Positions 40,850 to 48,970 of a stretch of DNA of 64,000 bases are shown here, in pieces. Position numbers and translations under genes: made by a program. The number at the start of each line of letters is the position of its first letter. Positions within the stretch are counted from its first letter, which is position 1. Below the pieces are notes generated by a model, which saw only the letters and a program-made list of their open reading frames with translations, searched no databases and was not told the origin of the DNA. Origin of the DNA: Burkholderia ubonensis (GTDB taxonomy: Bacteria > Pseudomonadota > Gammaproteobacteria > Burkholderiales > Burkholderiaceae); contig NZ_CP013420.1 of assembly GCF_001718695.1 (NCBI RefSeq), positions 1,240,001 to 1,304,000 of the forward strand. Direction: 5' to 3'.

Positions 40850-42160
40850 TCAGCGCGAGCCGAGCGCCTCGGCGGCAGCCGGCCGGGACGCGCGCCGTGC
40901 GTCGAGCGCGACGATGCAGAGCAGCGAGATGCCGGCGAGGCCCGTGTAGAACACCGCGAGCGGCCACCACTGGCCGGTGAAGCGATGCGCCAGCCAGGTG
41001 CCGACGAGCGGCGTCAGGCCGCCGGCGAGCGCGCCGCACACCTGGTACGCGAGCGAGATCGCCGAATAGCGCACGTGGGCCGGAAACACGTCGCTCACGA
41101 AGCCGGCGATCACCGAATAGAAGCCGGCCATGCAGACGACCGCGAGCGCGATGCCGGCGATCAGCGACGCGGACGTGCCGCCCTGCACCAGCATGAACAT
41201 CGGGTACGGCGACAGCATCGCGAGCAGCGCGGCGATCTTCAGGAACCGCGCGCTGCCGATGCGCTCGGCGAGCCACGCGGCGGCCGGCTGCGCGACGAAC
41301 TGGATGATCGCGACCGCGAACAGGCTGTCGAGGATCAGCGAGCGCGACACGCCGACGTACTGCGTCGTGTACGCGATCATGAACGTGTTGGTGAAGTAGA
41401 CGCCCGCGATCCCGATCGTGTTCGCGCCGATGCAGAGCAGCACGAGCCCGGACGCGGAGCGGAACACTTCGGCGACCGGCAGCTTCACCGTGCGGTTCGC
41501 CTCTTTCACGCGCGCGAATTCCGGCGACTCGTTCACGCCCAGCCGGATCACGAAGCCGACCGCCAGCAGCACCGCGCTCGCAAGGAACGGCAGGCGCCAG
41601 CCCCACGCGAGGAAGTCGGCCTTGTCCATCGACGTGACCGCGCGAAACGCGAGCATCGACAGGATCAGGCCGCTCGCGCTGCCGAGCTGCGCGAACGACG
41701 CGAAGAACGTGCGCTTGCCTTCCGGCGCGTGCTCGCCGGCGAGCAGCACCGCGCCGCCCCATTCGCCGCCGACCGCGATGCCCTGCACGACGCGCAGCGC
41801 CACCAGCAGCACCGGCGCGAGCACGCCGACCTTCGAATAGTCGGGCAGCAGCCCGACGCATACGGTCGCGACGCCCATCATCATCAAGGTCGTCATCAGC
41901 GCCGTCTTGCGGCCGACGCGGTCGCCGAGATGGCCGAACACGATGCCGCCGAGCGGACGCGCGAAGAAGCCCACGGCAAACGTCGCGAACGACGCCATCG
42001 TGCTGACGAACGGGTCGTGCGACGGGAAATAGAGCTGACCGAACACGAGCGCGGCGGCGGTCGCGTAGATATAGAAGTCGTACCACTCGATCGTCGTGCC
42101 GACGAACGCCGCGGTCGCGGCACGCGCCGGCTGACGCGCGCTAGGAAGGGACTGGCTCAT
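40850..42160 (-). CDS. MHS-family metabolite:H+ symporter
   Basis: 436 residues, 12 segments. Signature: TTIEWYDFYIYATAAALVFG, then ARPLGGIVFGHLGDRVGRKT and RVVQGIAVGGEWGGAVLLAGE. It belongs to the shikimate/alpha-ketoglutarate/proline branch of MFS. The ATG at 42160 starts a short Ser/Ala-rich arm. It is first in the three-gene unit with the amidase and HDAC-like gene and is divergent from a LysR gene. Confidence 0.88.
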   Translation of the reverse strand: MSQSLPSARQPARAATAAFVGTTIEWYDFYIYATAAALVFGQLYFPSHDPFVSTMASFATFAVGFFARPLGGIVFGHLGDRVGRKTALMTTLMMMGVATVCVGLLPDYSKVGVLAPVLLVALRVVQGIAVGGEWGGAVLLAGEHAPEGKRTFFASFAQLGSASGLILSMLAFRAVTSMDKADFLAWGWRLPFLASAVLLAVGFVIRLGVNESPEFARVKEANRTVKLPVAEVFRSASGLVLLCIGANTIGIAGVYFTNTFMIAYTTQYVGVSRSLILDSLFAVAIIQFVAQPAAAWLAERIGSARFLKIAALLAMLSPYPMFMLVQGGTSASLIAGIALAVVCMAGFYSVIAGFVSDVFPAHVRYSAISLAYQVCGALAGGLTPLVGTWLAHRFTGQWWPLAVFYTGLAGISLLCIVALDARRASRPAAAEALGSR

Positions 42161-42355
42161 GCGGGGCTCCTGACGCGCGCCGCGGCACGCGCAATATCGT
42201 GATGGCCGGCCGTCTGTCGCGGCCCCGTGCCGCCGGGTGCGGCACGCCTCCTTTATCGGCGGCCACATATCATTAGTCCAATTTCAAATTATTATTTCGC
42301 GTATAAATCTGGCTAATACCCATTCCAACGTTCCGACGTTCAGCCTGGAGCCCCG

Positions 42356-43312
42356 ATGCGCGCCGACCTCGCCCGCTTCGTCAACGACCGCCTCGACTGG
42401 AACCTGTTGCGCACTTACCTGGTGATCATGCAGGAGCGCAGCGTGAGCCGTGCGGCCGCGCGCCTGCATGTCACGCAGCCGGCCGTCAGCCAGGCGCTGC
42501 GGCGGCTCGAGGACGCGCTCGGCCGCAAGCTGATCGAGCGGCGCGGCGCGCACTTCGCGCCGACCGCGGCAGGCGAAGCCGTGTACCGGATCGCGAGCGA
42601 CATCTACGGCGGCGTGTCGCGCCTCGACACGGAGCTCGACGACAGCACCGCCGACCTCACCGGGTCGATCCGGCTATTGACGGTGAGCCGCATCGAGTCG
42701 CCCGTCTACGACGAATTCCTCGCCGAATTCCATCGCGCGTATCCGCGCATCGACCTGCAGATCGACGTGATGCGTTCGTCGGACATCCTGTCGTCGCTGC
42801 TGCAGAAGACGGCCACCGCCGGGCTCGGCCTGTGCCGCACGCCGCACGACAAGCTGCAGATGCGCTGCTTCCTGCGCCAGCGCTATGCGATCTATTGCGG
42901 CCGCCATCACCGGCTGTTCGGGCAGACGCAGTTGCGGATGGAAGACCTGCTCGCGGAGAACTTCGTGTCGTTCACCAGCGACCAGATCGGCGACAGCCTG
43001 TCGCCGCTCACCGTGTTCCGCGATCAGAAAGGCTTCACCGGACGCATCGTCGCGTCGTCGCCGAGCCTCGATGAAGTGCGGCGGCTGATCTTCGCCGGCT
43101 ACGGGATCGGCTGCCTGCCCGAGCACATCGTGCGCGACGACGTCGCGCAGCAGCGCCTGTGGCGCCTGCCGCCCGACGACGGGCTGATCGACGTCGACGT
43201 ATTCCTGCTGTGGCATCGCGAGCGCAGGATGAACGCGGCCGAGCAGGCGTTTCTCGACGCGATGGAGCGCTGCATGCAGCGCCATTCGCTCGCGGAACGG
43301 CTCGGCGCGTAG
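42356..43312 (+). CDS. LysR-family regulator of the adjacent catabolic unit
   Basis: 318 residues. HTH: LDWNLLRTYLVIMQERSVSRAA...HVTQPAVSQALRRLEDALG. Divergent from the MHS symporter over 195 bases, where AT-rich sequence (about 42260-42320) suggests the shared operator. It is convergent with the NCS1 permease. Confidence 0.87.
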   Translation: MRADLARFVNDRLDWNLLRTYLVIMQERSVSRAAARLHVTQPAVSQALRRLEDALGRKLIERRGAHFAPTAAGEAVYRIASDIYGGVSRLDTELDDSTADLTGSIRLLTVSRIESPVYDEFLAEFHRAYPRIDLQIDVMRSSDILSSLLQKTATAGLGLCRTPHDKLQMRCFLRQRYAIYCGRHHRLFGQTQLRMEDLLAENFVSFTSDQIGDSLSPLTVFRDQKGFTGRIVASSPSLDEVRRLIFAGYGIGCLPEHIVRDDVAQQRLWRLPPDDGLIDVDVFLLWHRERRMNAAEQAFLDAMERCMQRHSLAERLGA

Positions 43313-43385
43313 GCACGCGCGCACCGGGCCGTGGGTGCGGCGCCGCGCGATGCGGCGGCGCGAACGCTGCGCGGGGCGCGTGACG

Positions 43386-44816
43386 TCAGTGCGGAATTCC
43401 GCCGTGTTCGAGCGGCAGGATCAGATGCTCCGGGATGCTGCGCCGCGACGCGCGCGCACCGATGTAATACAGCACGGCAGGCACCAGCAGCCCGAGGATC
43501 CACGAGATGTCGGTGCCGCCCAGCGCATCGACCAGCGGGCCCGTGTAGATGTGCGTCGACATGAACGGCAGCTGCACGAGCACGCCGACCACGTAGATCG
43601 TGATCGCCATCGCGTTCCAGCGCCCGTAGCGGCCGTCCGGATCGGACAGCGCGGGCACGTCGTAGCGCGACTTCGTGAAGCAGTAGTAGTCGACGAGGTT
43701 GATCGCGCTCCACGGCGTGAAGAACGCGAGCAGGAACAGGATGAACGCGGTGAATTCCTTCAGGAACGAGTGGCGGCCCGCGAGCGCGAGCAGCGTCGAC
43801 ACGCAGATCATCCCGAAGATGTACGCGAGGCGGCTCTTCGACGACACCGCGCCCTTGCCGCGAAAGCCGCTGACGATCGTCGCCATCGACATGAAGCTGC
43901 CGTACGCGTTGAGCGCCGTCACGGTCACCTTGCCGAACGCGATGCTGAGGTACAGCAGCGCCGCGACGGCGCCCGTCGAGCCGAGCCCGACGATATAGGC
44001 GACCTCGTGATGCGCGAACCGGCTGCCGGCCAGCGCCGCGGCGAACACGCCGAACACCATCGCCGCCTGCGCGCCGAGCACCGACCCGAGGCCCACCGCG
44101 AGGAACGTGCGCACCGACGACGTCGAGCGCGGCAGATAGCGCGAATAGTCGGCGACGTACGGCCCGAACGCGATCTGCCACGACGCGGACAACGACATCG
44201 ACAGCAGGAAGCTCGCGAGCGAGAAATGCCGGTTCGCGAGCAGCGCGCCGATGTCGTGATTCGCGAACAGCTGCGCGAACATGTACACGAACGCGACGAT
44301 GCCGATCACGCTCGCGATGCGGCCGACGAAGTGGATCGCCCGATAGCCGCACACGGTCAGGCAGACGATCACGGCGGCGAACAGCAGGATGCCGGTCGCG
44401 TCGTCGACGTGCAGCAGCTGCGCGACCGCCTGCCCCGCCAGCACCGAGCCGCTCGCGGAAAAGCCGACGTACATCAGGCACACGAGCACGATCGGGATCA
44501 TCGCGCCATACACGCCGAACTGCACGCGGCTCGAGATCATCTGCGGCAGGCCGAGCTGCGGCCCCTGCGCGCCGTGCAGCGCCATCACCGCGCCGCCGAT
44601 CAGCTGCCCGAGCAGCAGCGCGACCAGGGACCAGAACACGTCGCCGCCGAGCACGACCGCCAGTGCGCCCGTCACGATCGCCGTGATCTGCATGTTGGCG
44701 GACAGCCAGAGCGTGAACTGGCTGAGCAGCCCGCCGTGGCGCTCGGCGTCGGGGATGAAATCGATCGAGCGCACCTCGATCAGACCGCCGGCTCTTTCGC
44801 TGGAATTCGTCGACAC
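43386..44816 (-). CDS. NCS1-family permease (cytosine/hydantoin/purine type)
   Basis: 476 residues, 12 membrane segments. Family features include SAWFGANMQITAI-like start (LWLSANMQITAIVTGAL), GLPQMISSRVQFGVYGAM and LSASWQIAFGPYVADYSRYLPR, which is the CodB/Mhp1 type segment. NCS1 carriers take up cytosine, allantoin, hydantoins, thiamine or related compounds. An amidase for ureido or carbamoyl compounds nearby makes a hydantoin or ureide substrate plausible (inference). A palindromic operator lies upstream. Confidence 0.88.
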   Translation of the reverse strand: MSTNSSERAGGLIEVRSIDFIPDAERHGGLLSQFTLWLSANMQITAIVTGALAVVLGGDVFWSLVALLLGQLIGGAVMALHGAQGPQLGLPQMISSRVQFGVYGAMIPIVLVCLMYVGFSASGSVLAGQAVAQLLHVDDATGILLFAAVIVCLTVCGYRAIHFVGRIASVIGIVAFVYMFAQLFANHDIGALLANRHFSLASFLLSMSLSASWQIAFGPYVADYSRYLPRSTSSVRTFLAVGLGSVLGAQAAMVFGVFAAALAGSRFAHHEVAYIVGLGSTGAVAALLYLSIAFGKVTVTALNAYGSFMSMATIVSGFRGKGAVSSKSRLAYIFGMICVSTLLALAGRHSFLKEFTAFILFLLAFFTPWSAINLVDYYCFTKSRYDVPALSDPDGRYGRWNAMAITIYVVGVLVQLPFMSTHIYTGPLVDALGGTDISWILGLLVPAVLYYIGARASRRSIPEHLILPLEHGGIPH

Positions 44817-44968
44817 GGAAAATCTCCAGAATGCTGAGGATCACGGAGGGTGTCGCCGACACGATCGCCGGGTCGGGCCGCCCTGTTTCAATTTCTCGAA
44901 GTGCTTCTGCTTCTCCGGCTTCCGTCCGCCGTTCGAACGACGGGCGCCGACATTGGTCAGCGGATATT

Positions 44969-44982
44969 GTTGTATATACAAC
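44969..44982. promoter_or_regulatory. Perfect palindrome, probable GntR/HutC-type operator
   Basis: GTTGTATATACAAC is a perfect 14-base palindrome about 150 bases upstream of the NCS1 permease, in an AT-rich pocket. The centre is close to the TTGTATATACAA-type sites bound by GntR-HutC regulators. No such regulator is encoded in the window near it. Confidence 0.55.
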
Positions 44983-45093
44983 TAGGACGATATAGGTGAT
45001 TACCCGAGGCGCTCGGTGCGGTCGGGATGGTGCGCGCACGCCGCGCGTATCAGCCTTTCCGGACCGTCAGCGATCCGTATGAAAGATGAAAGA

Positions 45094-45777
45094 TCAAGCG
45101 CCGGCGGGCGGCGGCAGAGGCGGTTCCGGCGCGGCGTCCATCTCGTCGGCGGGCAGCAGCGCCAGCATGAGCCGCACGGCTTCGACGTCGCGCGCATGCA
45201 GCCATTCGTCGTAGTCGCCGCCGCGCAGGATCACGACGCCCCGCTTCTCGTCGCCGGGCCGGTGCATCCGCGCGAACACCGGGTGACCGTCGGCATTGAC
45301 CGTCAGCATCGCCATGCCGATCACCGGCTGGCCGTCGTCGCGCGCATAGCGCCGCCAGATGCCGGCGACACAGTACGCCTGCCAGCCGGCGAGGCCGATC
45401 CGGTGCCAGACGTTGCGGCCCGTCTCATAGCACGGCTCGCAGACCCAGCGCGCCGGGATCAGGCAGCGCTGGCCGTCGCGCCATGCGTTGCCGTACAGCC
45501 GCGACGTCCCGACCGTCTCGGCGCGCGCGTTCATCGTGTCGAGCTTCTTCTGTTTCCGGCCGTCGTCGTCGACGCGCTCCGGCTGCATGAACTTCGGCCA
45601 GAAGCCGAACACCGCCTTCACGGCCGCGACGCCGTCGCCGTCGGCGCACACGATCGGCGCCGCGTAGTCCGGATACACGTCGGGCTCCCACGGATCGCGG
45701 CGAAACAGGTCGCCGATGCCGATTCGCAACTCGCTGATGCCCGGGTCTTCGCCGGGAGCACGGTAGTGGGTGCACAT
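45094..45777 (-). CDS. SRAP-domain protein (YedK/HMCES), abasic-site DNA-protein crosslink shield
   Basis: 227 residues. The SRAP Cys2 is present after Met removal (MCTHYRAP), and so are TMNARAETV and RCLIPARWVCEPC, the family's catalytic and structural motifs. SRAP proteins covalently trap abasic sites in single-stranded DNA and protect them during replication. The C-terminus after residue 205 is Pro/Ala-rich. The ATG at 45777 is fixed by Cys2. It has no operon partner here. Confidence 0.92.
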   Translation of the reverse strand: MCTHYRAPGEDPGISELRIGIGDLFRRDPWEPDVYPDYAAPIVCADGDGVAAVKAVFGFWPKFMQPERVDDDGRKQKKLDTMNARAETVGTSRLYGNAWRDGQRCLIPARWVCEPCYETGRNVWHRIGLAGWQAYCVAGIWRRYARDDGQPVIGMAMLTVNADGHPVFARMHRPGDEKRGVVILRGGDYDEWLHARDVEAVRLMLALLPADEMDAAPEPPLPPPAGA

Positions 45778-46049
45778 GGTTCGACGGACGACGGATGCGA
45801 TGCTTCCATCGTAGGTCAGCCTGCATCCCGCGGCTGTGCGATTTCGGCCGGAGCGAGGCGGGCCGTGCGGCTCGAAGCGCGTCGCTCGCTGCACCGGCCG
45901 GATGAACGGCGCGTCGCGATGTCGATCCGCGATTCGACGCAGGCGGTCGTGCCGGCACGCATCGAGCGAACCGCCCCGCGCGCTCGTCGAGTCAGGCGGG
46001 GCGTTGCGGGTGCGGGCGGCCGCGCGCCGGACGGCTCAGGCCGCCTTGG

Positions 46050-46676
46050 TCACGCGTCCGGACGCGCGAGGTCGAAACGGCTGTCCGGCGTGACGTGCAC
46101 GTAGGCGGTCGGCCCGCCCGCGCGCAGGATGATGCCCGCGCCGAACGTGTCGAAGATGCCGTCCTTCAGCAGATCGTCGCGAATGTGGACGGCGACGACT
46201 TCACCGAGCACCAGCGTGGCCGACGTCTCGCCGCCGCGGTGATCGCGCAGCGGGACCACGTCGGTGACCTTGCATTCGAAGTTGACGCCGCTTTCCGCGA
46301 CGCGCGGCACGTCGACGAGACGCGACGCAATCGCGGTCAGCCCGCCGAGTTCGAATTCGTTCACGCCGTACGGCACCGCGGCGCAGGTCCGGTTCATCCG
46401 CTCGGCGAGATCGCGCGTCGCGAGGTTCCAGACGAACTCGCCGGTTTCCCGCACGTTGCGCAGGCTGTCCTTCGCCGTGGTGCTCGAAAAGCCGATGATC
46501 GGCGGATGATAGTTGAACGCGTTGAAGAAGCTGTACGGTGCGAGATTGACCGTGCCGTCGCTGCCGCGAGAGGAAATCCAGCCGATCGGGCGCGGGCCCA
46601 CGATTGCGTTCAGCGGATCGTGCGGCAGGCCGTGGCCTTGCGAGGGTTCGTAATAGTGGTAGGTCGGGTGCGTCAT
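46050..46676 (-). CDS. Flavin reductase-like, FMN-binding split-barrel protein
   Basis: 208 residues of the FMN-binding split barrel (DIM6/NTAB-like). Motifs: LNAIVGPRPIGWISS, NLAPYSFFNAFNYHPPIIGF and DSLRNVRETGEFVWNLA. The long form (about 200 aa) is often annotated as a flavin reductase of two-component systems, but no oxygenase partner is nearby. The start at 46676 precedes the conserved core by 20 residues. Confidence 0.87.
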   Translation of the reverse strand: MTHPTYHYYEPSQGHGLPHDPLNAIVGPRPIGWISSRGSDGTVNLAPYSFFNAFNYHPPIIGFSSTTAKDSLRNVRETGEFVWNLATRDLAERMNRTCAAVPYGVNEFELGGLTAIASRLVDVPRVAESGVNFECKVTDVVPLRDHRGGETSATLVLGEVVAVHIRDDLLKDGIFDTFGAGIILRAGGPTAYVHVTPDSRFDLARPDA

Positions 46677-46846
46677 GACGGAGCTCGGGCAGCGGACAAG
46701 GTGCGTGGAAGGCGATCGCCCGCTGCGCATGGCCGCGTGAAGCACATGCGAGCGGCGCGGCGGGCGGCGCCCAGTATCACACGAGCCTGCATTCGCTGCA
46801 CCGGTTGCGGCGCCGGAGCCTGGCCGATGCAGCCGCCGGCTGCACG

Positions 46847-46869
46847 CCGCCCGGCTGTTTGCCGGGCGG
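46847..46869 (-). terminator. Stem-loop after the porin gene
   Basis: CCGCCCGGC (46847-46855) pairs with GCCGGGCGG (46861-46869), a 9-bp GC-rich stem 22 bases beyond the porin stop. There is no U-run, so it is a candidate. Confidence 0.5.
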
Positions 46870-46890
46870 TGTCCGCGGGTGAGCGGTCGG

Positions 46891-48036
46891 TCAGAAGTGA
46901 TGCAGCAGCGCGACGCGCACGACGTACTGGTTCGGGCCCGACGAGATGTCGGCTGCGCCCGGAACGTACGCGTAGTCGAAGTCGGTGCCGGTGTGGGCGT
47001 TCATCGCATGCTGGTAGACGCCTTCGACGAACACCGACGTGCGCTTCGACATGTCGTAGTTGAGCTTCGTGCTCAGCTGGTGCCACTTCGGATTGAACGA
47101 GCCGACCGTCGACGACACGCGCGCCTGCGTGTACGTGTAGGCCGCGCCGAGGTACAGCGCGGGCGTGAAGTGATAGAGGCCGTTCACTTCGAAGTTGTCG
47201 AATTTCCACGCGTTCCAGCTGCCGCCGGCCGGCTGCGTCGTGCCGGTGAAGTATGCGTTGGCGGTCGGGTCGTAGACGTCGACGTGCGAGTACGTGAAGC
47301 CGATCAGCGCGTTCGCGAACGCATAGTTCACGCCGATGCCGATGTTCTGTTGCGACGACGCGTCGAACGTGTTGTCGCCGGTGATCGCGCCGTTCGAATC
47401 GCCGTTGTGTGCGTTGTTGATCTTCAGGTATGACGCGCCGACCGTCAGCCCGCCCTGCTGGTATTGCAGCGCGGCGCCGTACAGACGGTTGTTCGCAAAG
47501 CCGGGCTGGTTGCTGAACCCGTACATCGCTTCCGCGGTGATGCCGTGCCACACCGGCGACACGTACTTGACGGCGTTATTGACGCGGAACGAGTAGTCGG
47601 TGTTGTCGTTGTCGAACGGGTGCGCGAACAGATAGCCGGTCCAGTTGCCGTTGGCCGTGAGCGGCGAGAAGATGTCGACGCTCGGGTCATACTGGCGGCC
47701 GAACGTCAAGGTGCCGTAACGGTCCGACGCGATGCCGACGAACGCCTGGCGGCCGAATTCGCGGCCGCCCTGGCTCATCTTGCCGGTGTTGACGTCGAAG
47801 CCGCTCTCGAGCTGGAAGATGGCCTGATAGCCGCCGCCGAGGTCTTCGGTGCCCTTGATGCCCCAGCGGCTGCCGTAGTCGTAGCCGCTTTGCAACTGCA
47901 CGGTCCCGTGGCCGCGTGCGTTGCTCGTGTAGTTGATGCCGTCCTCGATCTTGCCGTACAGCGTAACGCTGCTTTGCGCATGCGCGGCCGTGGCAAGCAA
48001 TGCGGCGGGCACGATGATCCCCCAACGCTTGTTCAT
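46891..48036 (-). CDS. Gram-negative general porin (OmpC-like)
   Basis: 381 residues. The signal peptide MNKRWGIIVPAALLATAAHA cuts before QSSVTLYGKIEDGINY, the classic first strand of beta-proteobacterial porins. GSRWGIKGTEDLGGGYQAIF and FGRQAFVGI follow, and it ends in Phe (VALLHHF), the BamA recognition residue. It forms a 16-strand trimeric outer-membrane channel. Its promoter lies in the lower-GC region beyond 48036. Confidence 0.95.
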   Translation of the reverse strand: MNKRWGIIVPAALLATAAHAQSSVTLYGKIEDGINYTSNARGHGTVQLQSGYDYGSRWGIKGTEDLGGGYQAIFQLESGFDVNTGKMSQGGREFGRQAFVGIASDRYGTLTFGRQYDPSVDIFSPLTANGNWTGYLFAHPFDNDNTDYSFRVNNAVKYVSPVWHGITAEAMYGFSNQPGFANNRLYGAALQYQQGGLTVGASYLKINNAHNGDSNGAITGDNTFDASSQQNIGIGVNYAFANALIGFTYSHVDVYDPTANAYFTGTTQPAGGSWNAWKFDNFEVNGLYHFTPALYLGAAYTYTQARVSSTVGSFNPKWHQLSTKLNYDMSKRTSVFVEGVYQHAMNAHTGTDFDYAYVPGAADISSGPNQYVVRVALLHHF

Positions 48037-48970
48037 GATGATTTACCCCCCAAGTCATTCGTTTTCCGGTCGCTTTGCTTACGCGCTGCGAATTCGCGTC
48101 GCATCGATGCTTCCCCGCGATGCGACGGGCGCAGTGTAATGAGCCGTTTTTCCGCTGTTAGTGACCGGCGTTGCAAAGGTGCTGTGCAGAATCGAGGGTG
48201 TTTTGGGGGGAGGGAAATGGGTTAGCGGGGGGGGTTGGCGGTGCGAATGGGGGATAGCGGGTGGCGAAGTGCGTGTGCGACGATGCCAAACGATGTGCGT
48301 GGTGGGCGGGCGATGCGAGCGGCAGGAAGCGCGAAGGGCGTGCAATGGTCGCCACGGACGTGTTTTATAAGCCCGATCGTCAACACGGTCTCGCGGACGA
48401 CCTGTTACCCGTCGAGTTTGAACGGCGCTACGCGCTGAGCGGCCCATCTATGAAACTCTGGCCCGTTCAGCTCGCCATCTTGCGTTCGGGCAAATTGAAT
48501 CCGCCATCTGCGCGGGCTGCCCCATGCGGGCCGTGGCGTCAATCTGCGCGCGTTCCGCAATCGAGTGCCCGCTGACGAATCAGGTTGCGCGGACTGATAC
48601 GGGTTACGTGACCATATTCGCACGAGCCGGTGTTTTTTCTTCAACCCTCGGCAGGTCGAATCCAGACAAACCAGCCCATGCTTTTACGCTGCATTTCGCA
48701 AGACTCGACCGGGACCCGGCATTGGGCGCGATTCGTCTCGTTGAACGGGTATATGCGACAAAAATGCGTTGTCTGCAGTACAAATGTTCGGGGCGCGCTG
48801 ATCGCCGTGTCCAGCAAGGCTCCGAGGCAATCGACGTAATCGGCGGGTTTCGTTCGGTTAAGCGGTTATCATAGCGACGTCAATCGTTGGCGCGCCCGAC
48901 ACTGTTCAGCGCAATAGCATCAGACGGAGACATGGCGTTTTACTGTCCGGCCGGTTCATAATTTCGCGCG
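48037..48970. other. Low-GC transition region with an IS remnant
   Basis: 934 bases between the porin and tssF. The first part (48200-48260) has G-runs and reads as non-coding; at 48351-48470 there is a transposase fragment (listed). The rest, about 48480-48970, has lower GC than the core and no gene I can support; it probably contains the tssF promoter. This marks a change from core to acquired DNA. Confidence 0.6.
48351..48470 (+). pseudogene. IS3-family transposase remnant (C-terminal fragment)
   Basis: Codons 48360-48446 read V-F-Y-K-P-D-R-Q-H-G, then L-P-V-E-F-E-R-R-Y. This matches the C-terminal end of IS3-family transposases (FYN...R.HG....LSP.EFE..Y). The fragment has no upstream DDE domain. 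The following TCTATGAAACTCTGGCC resembles the terminal inverted-repeat side of such elements. The rest of the element is lost. Confidence 0.6.

Noticed and set aside
48200..48260. G-runs after the porin promoter region as a G-quadruplex regulator
   Set aside because: The runs are irregularly spaced and no gene start is placed to use them; there is no support beyond base composition.
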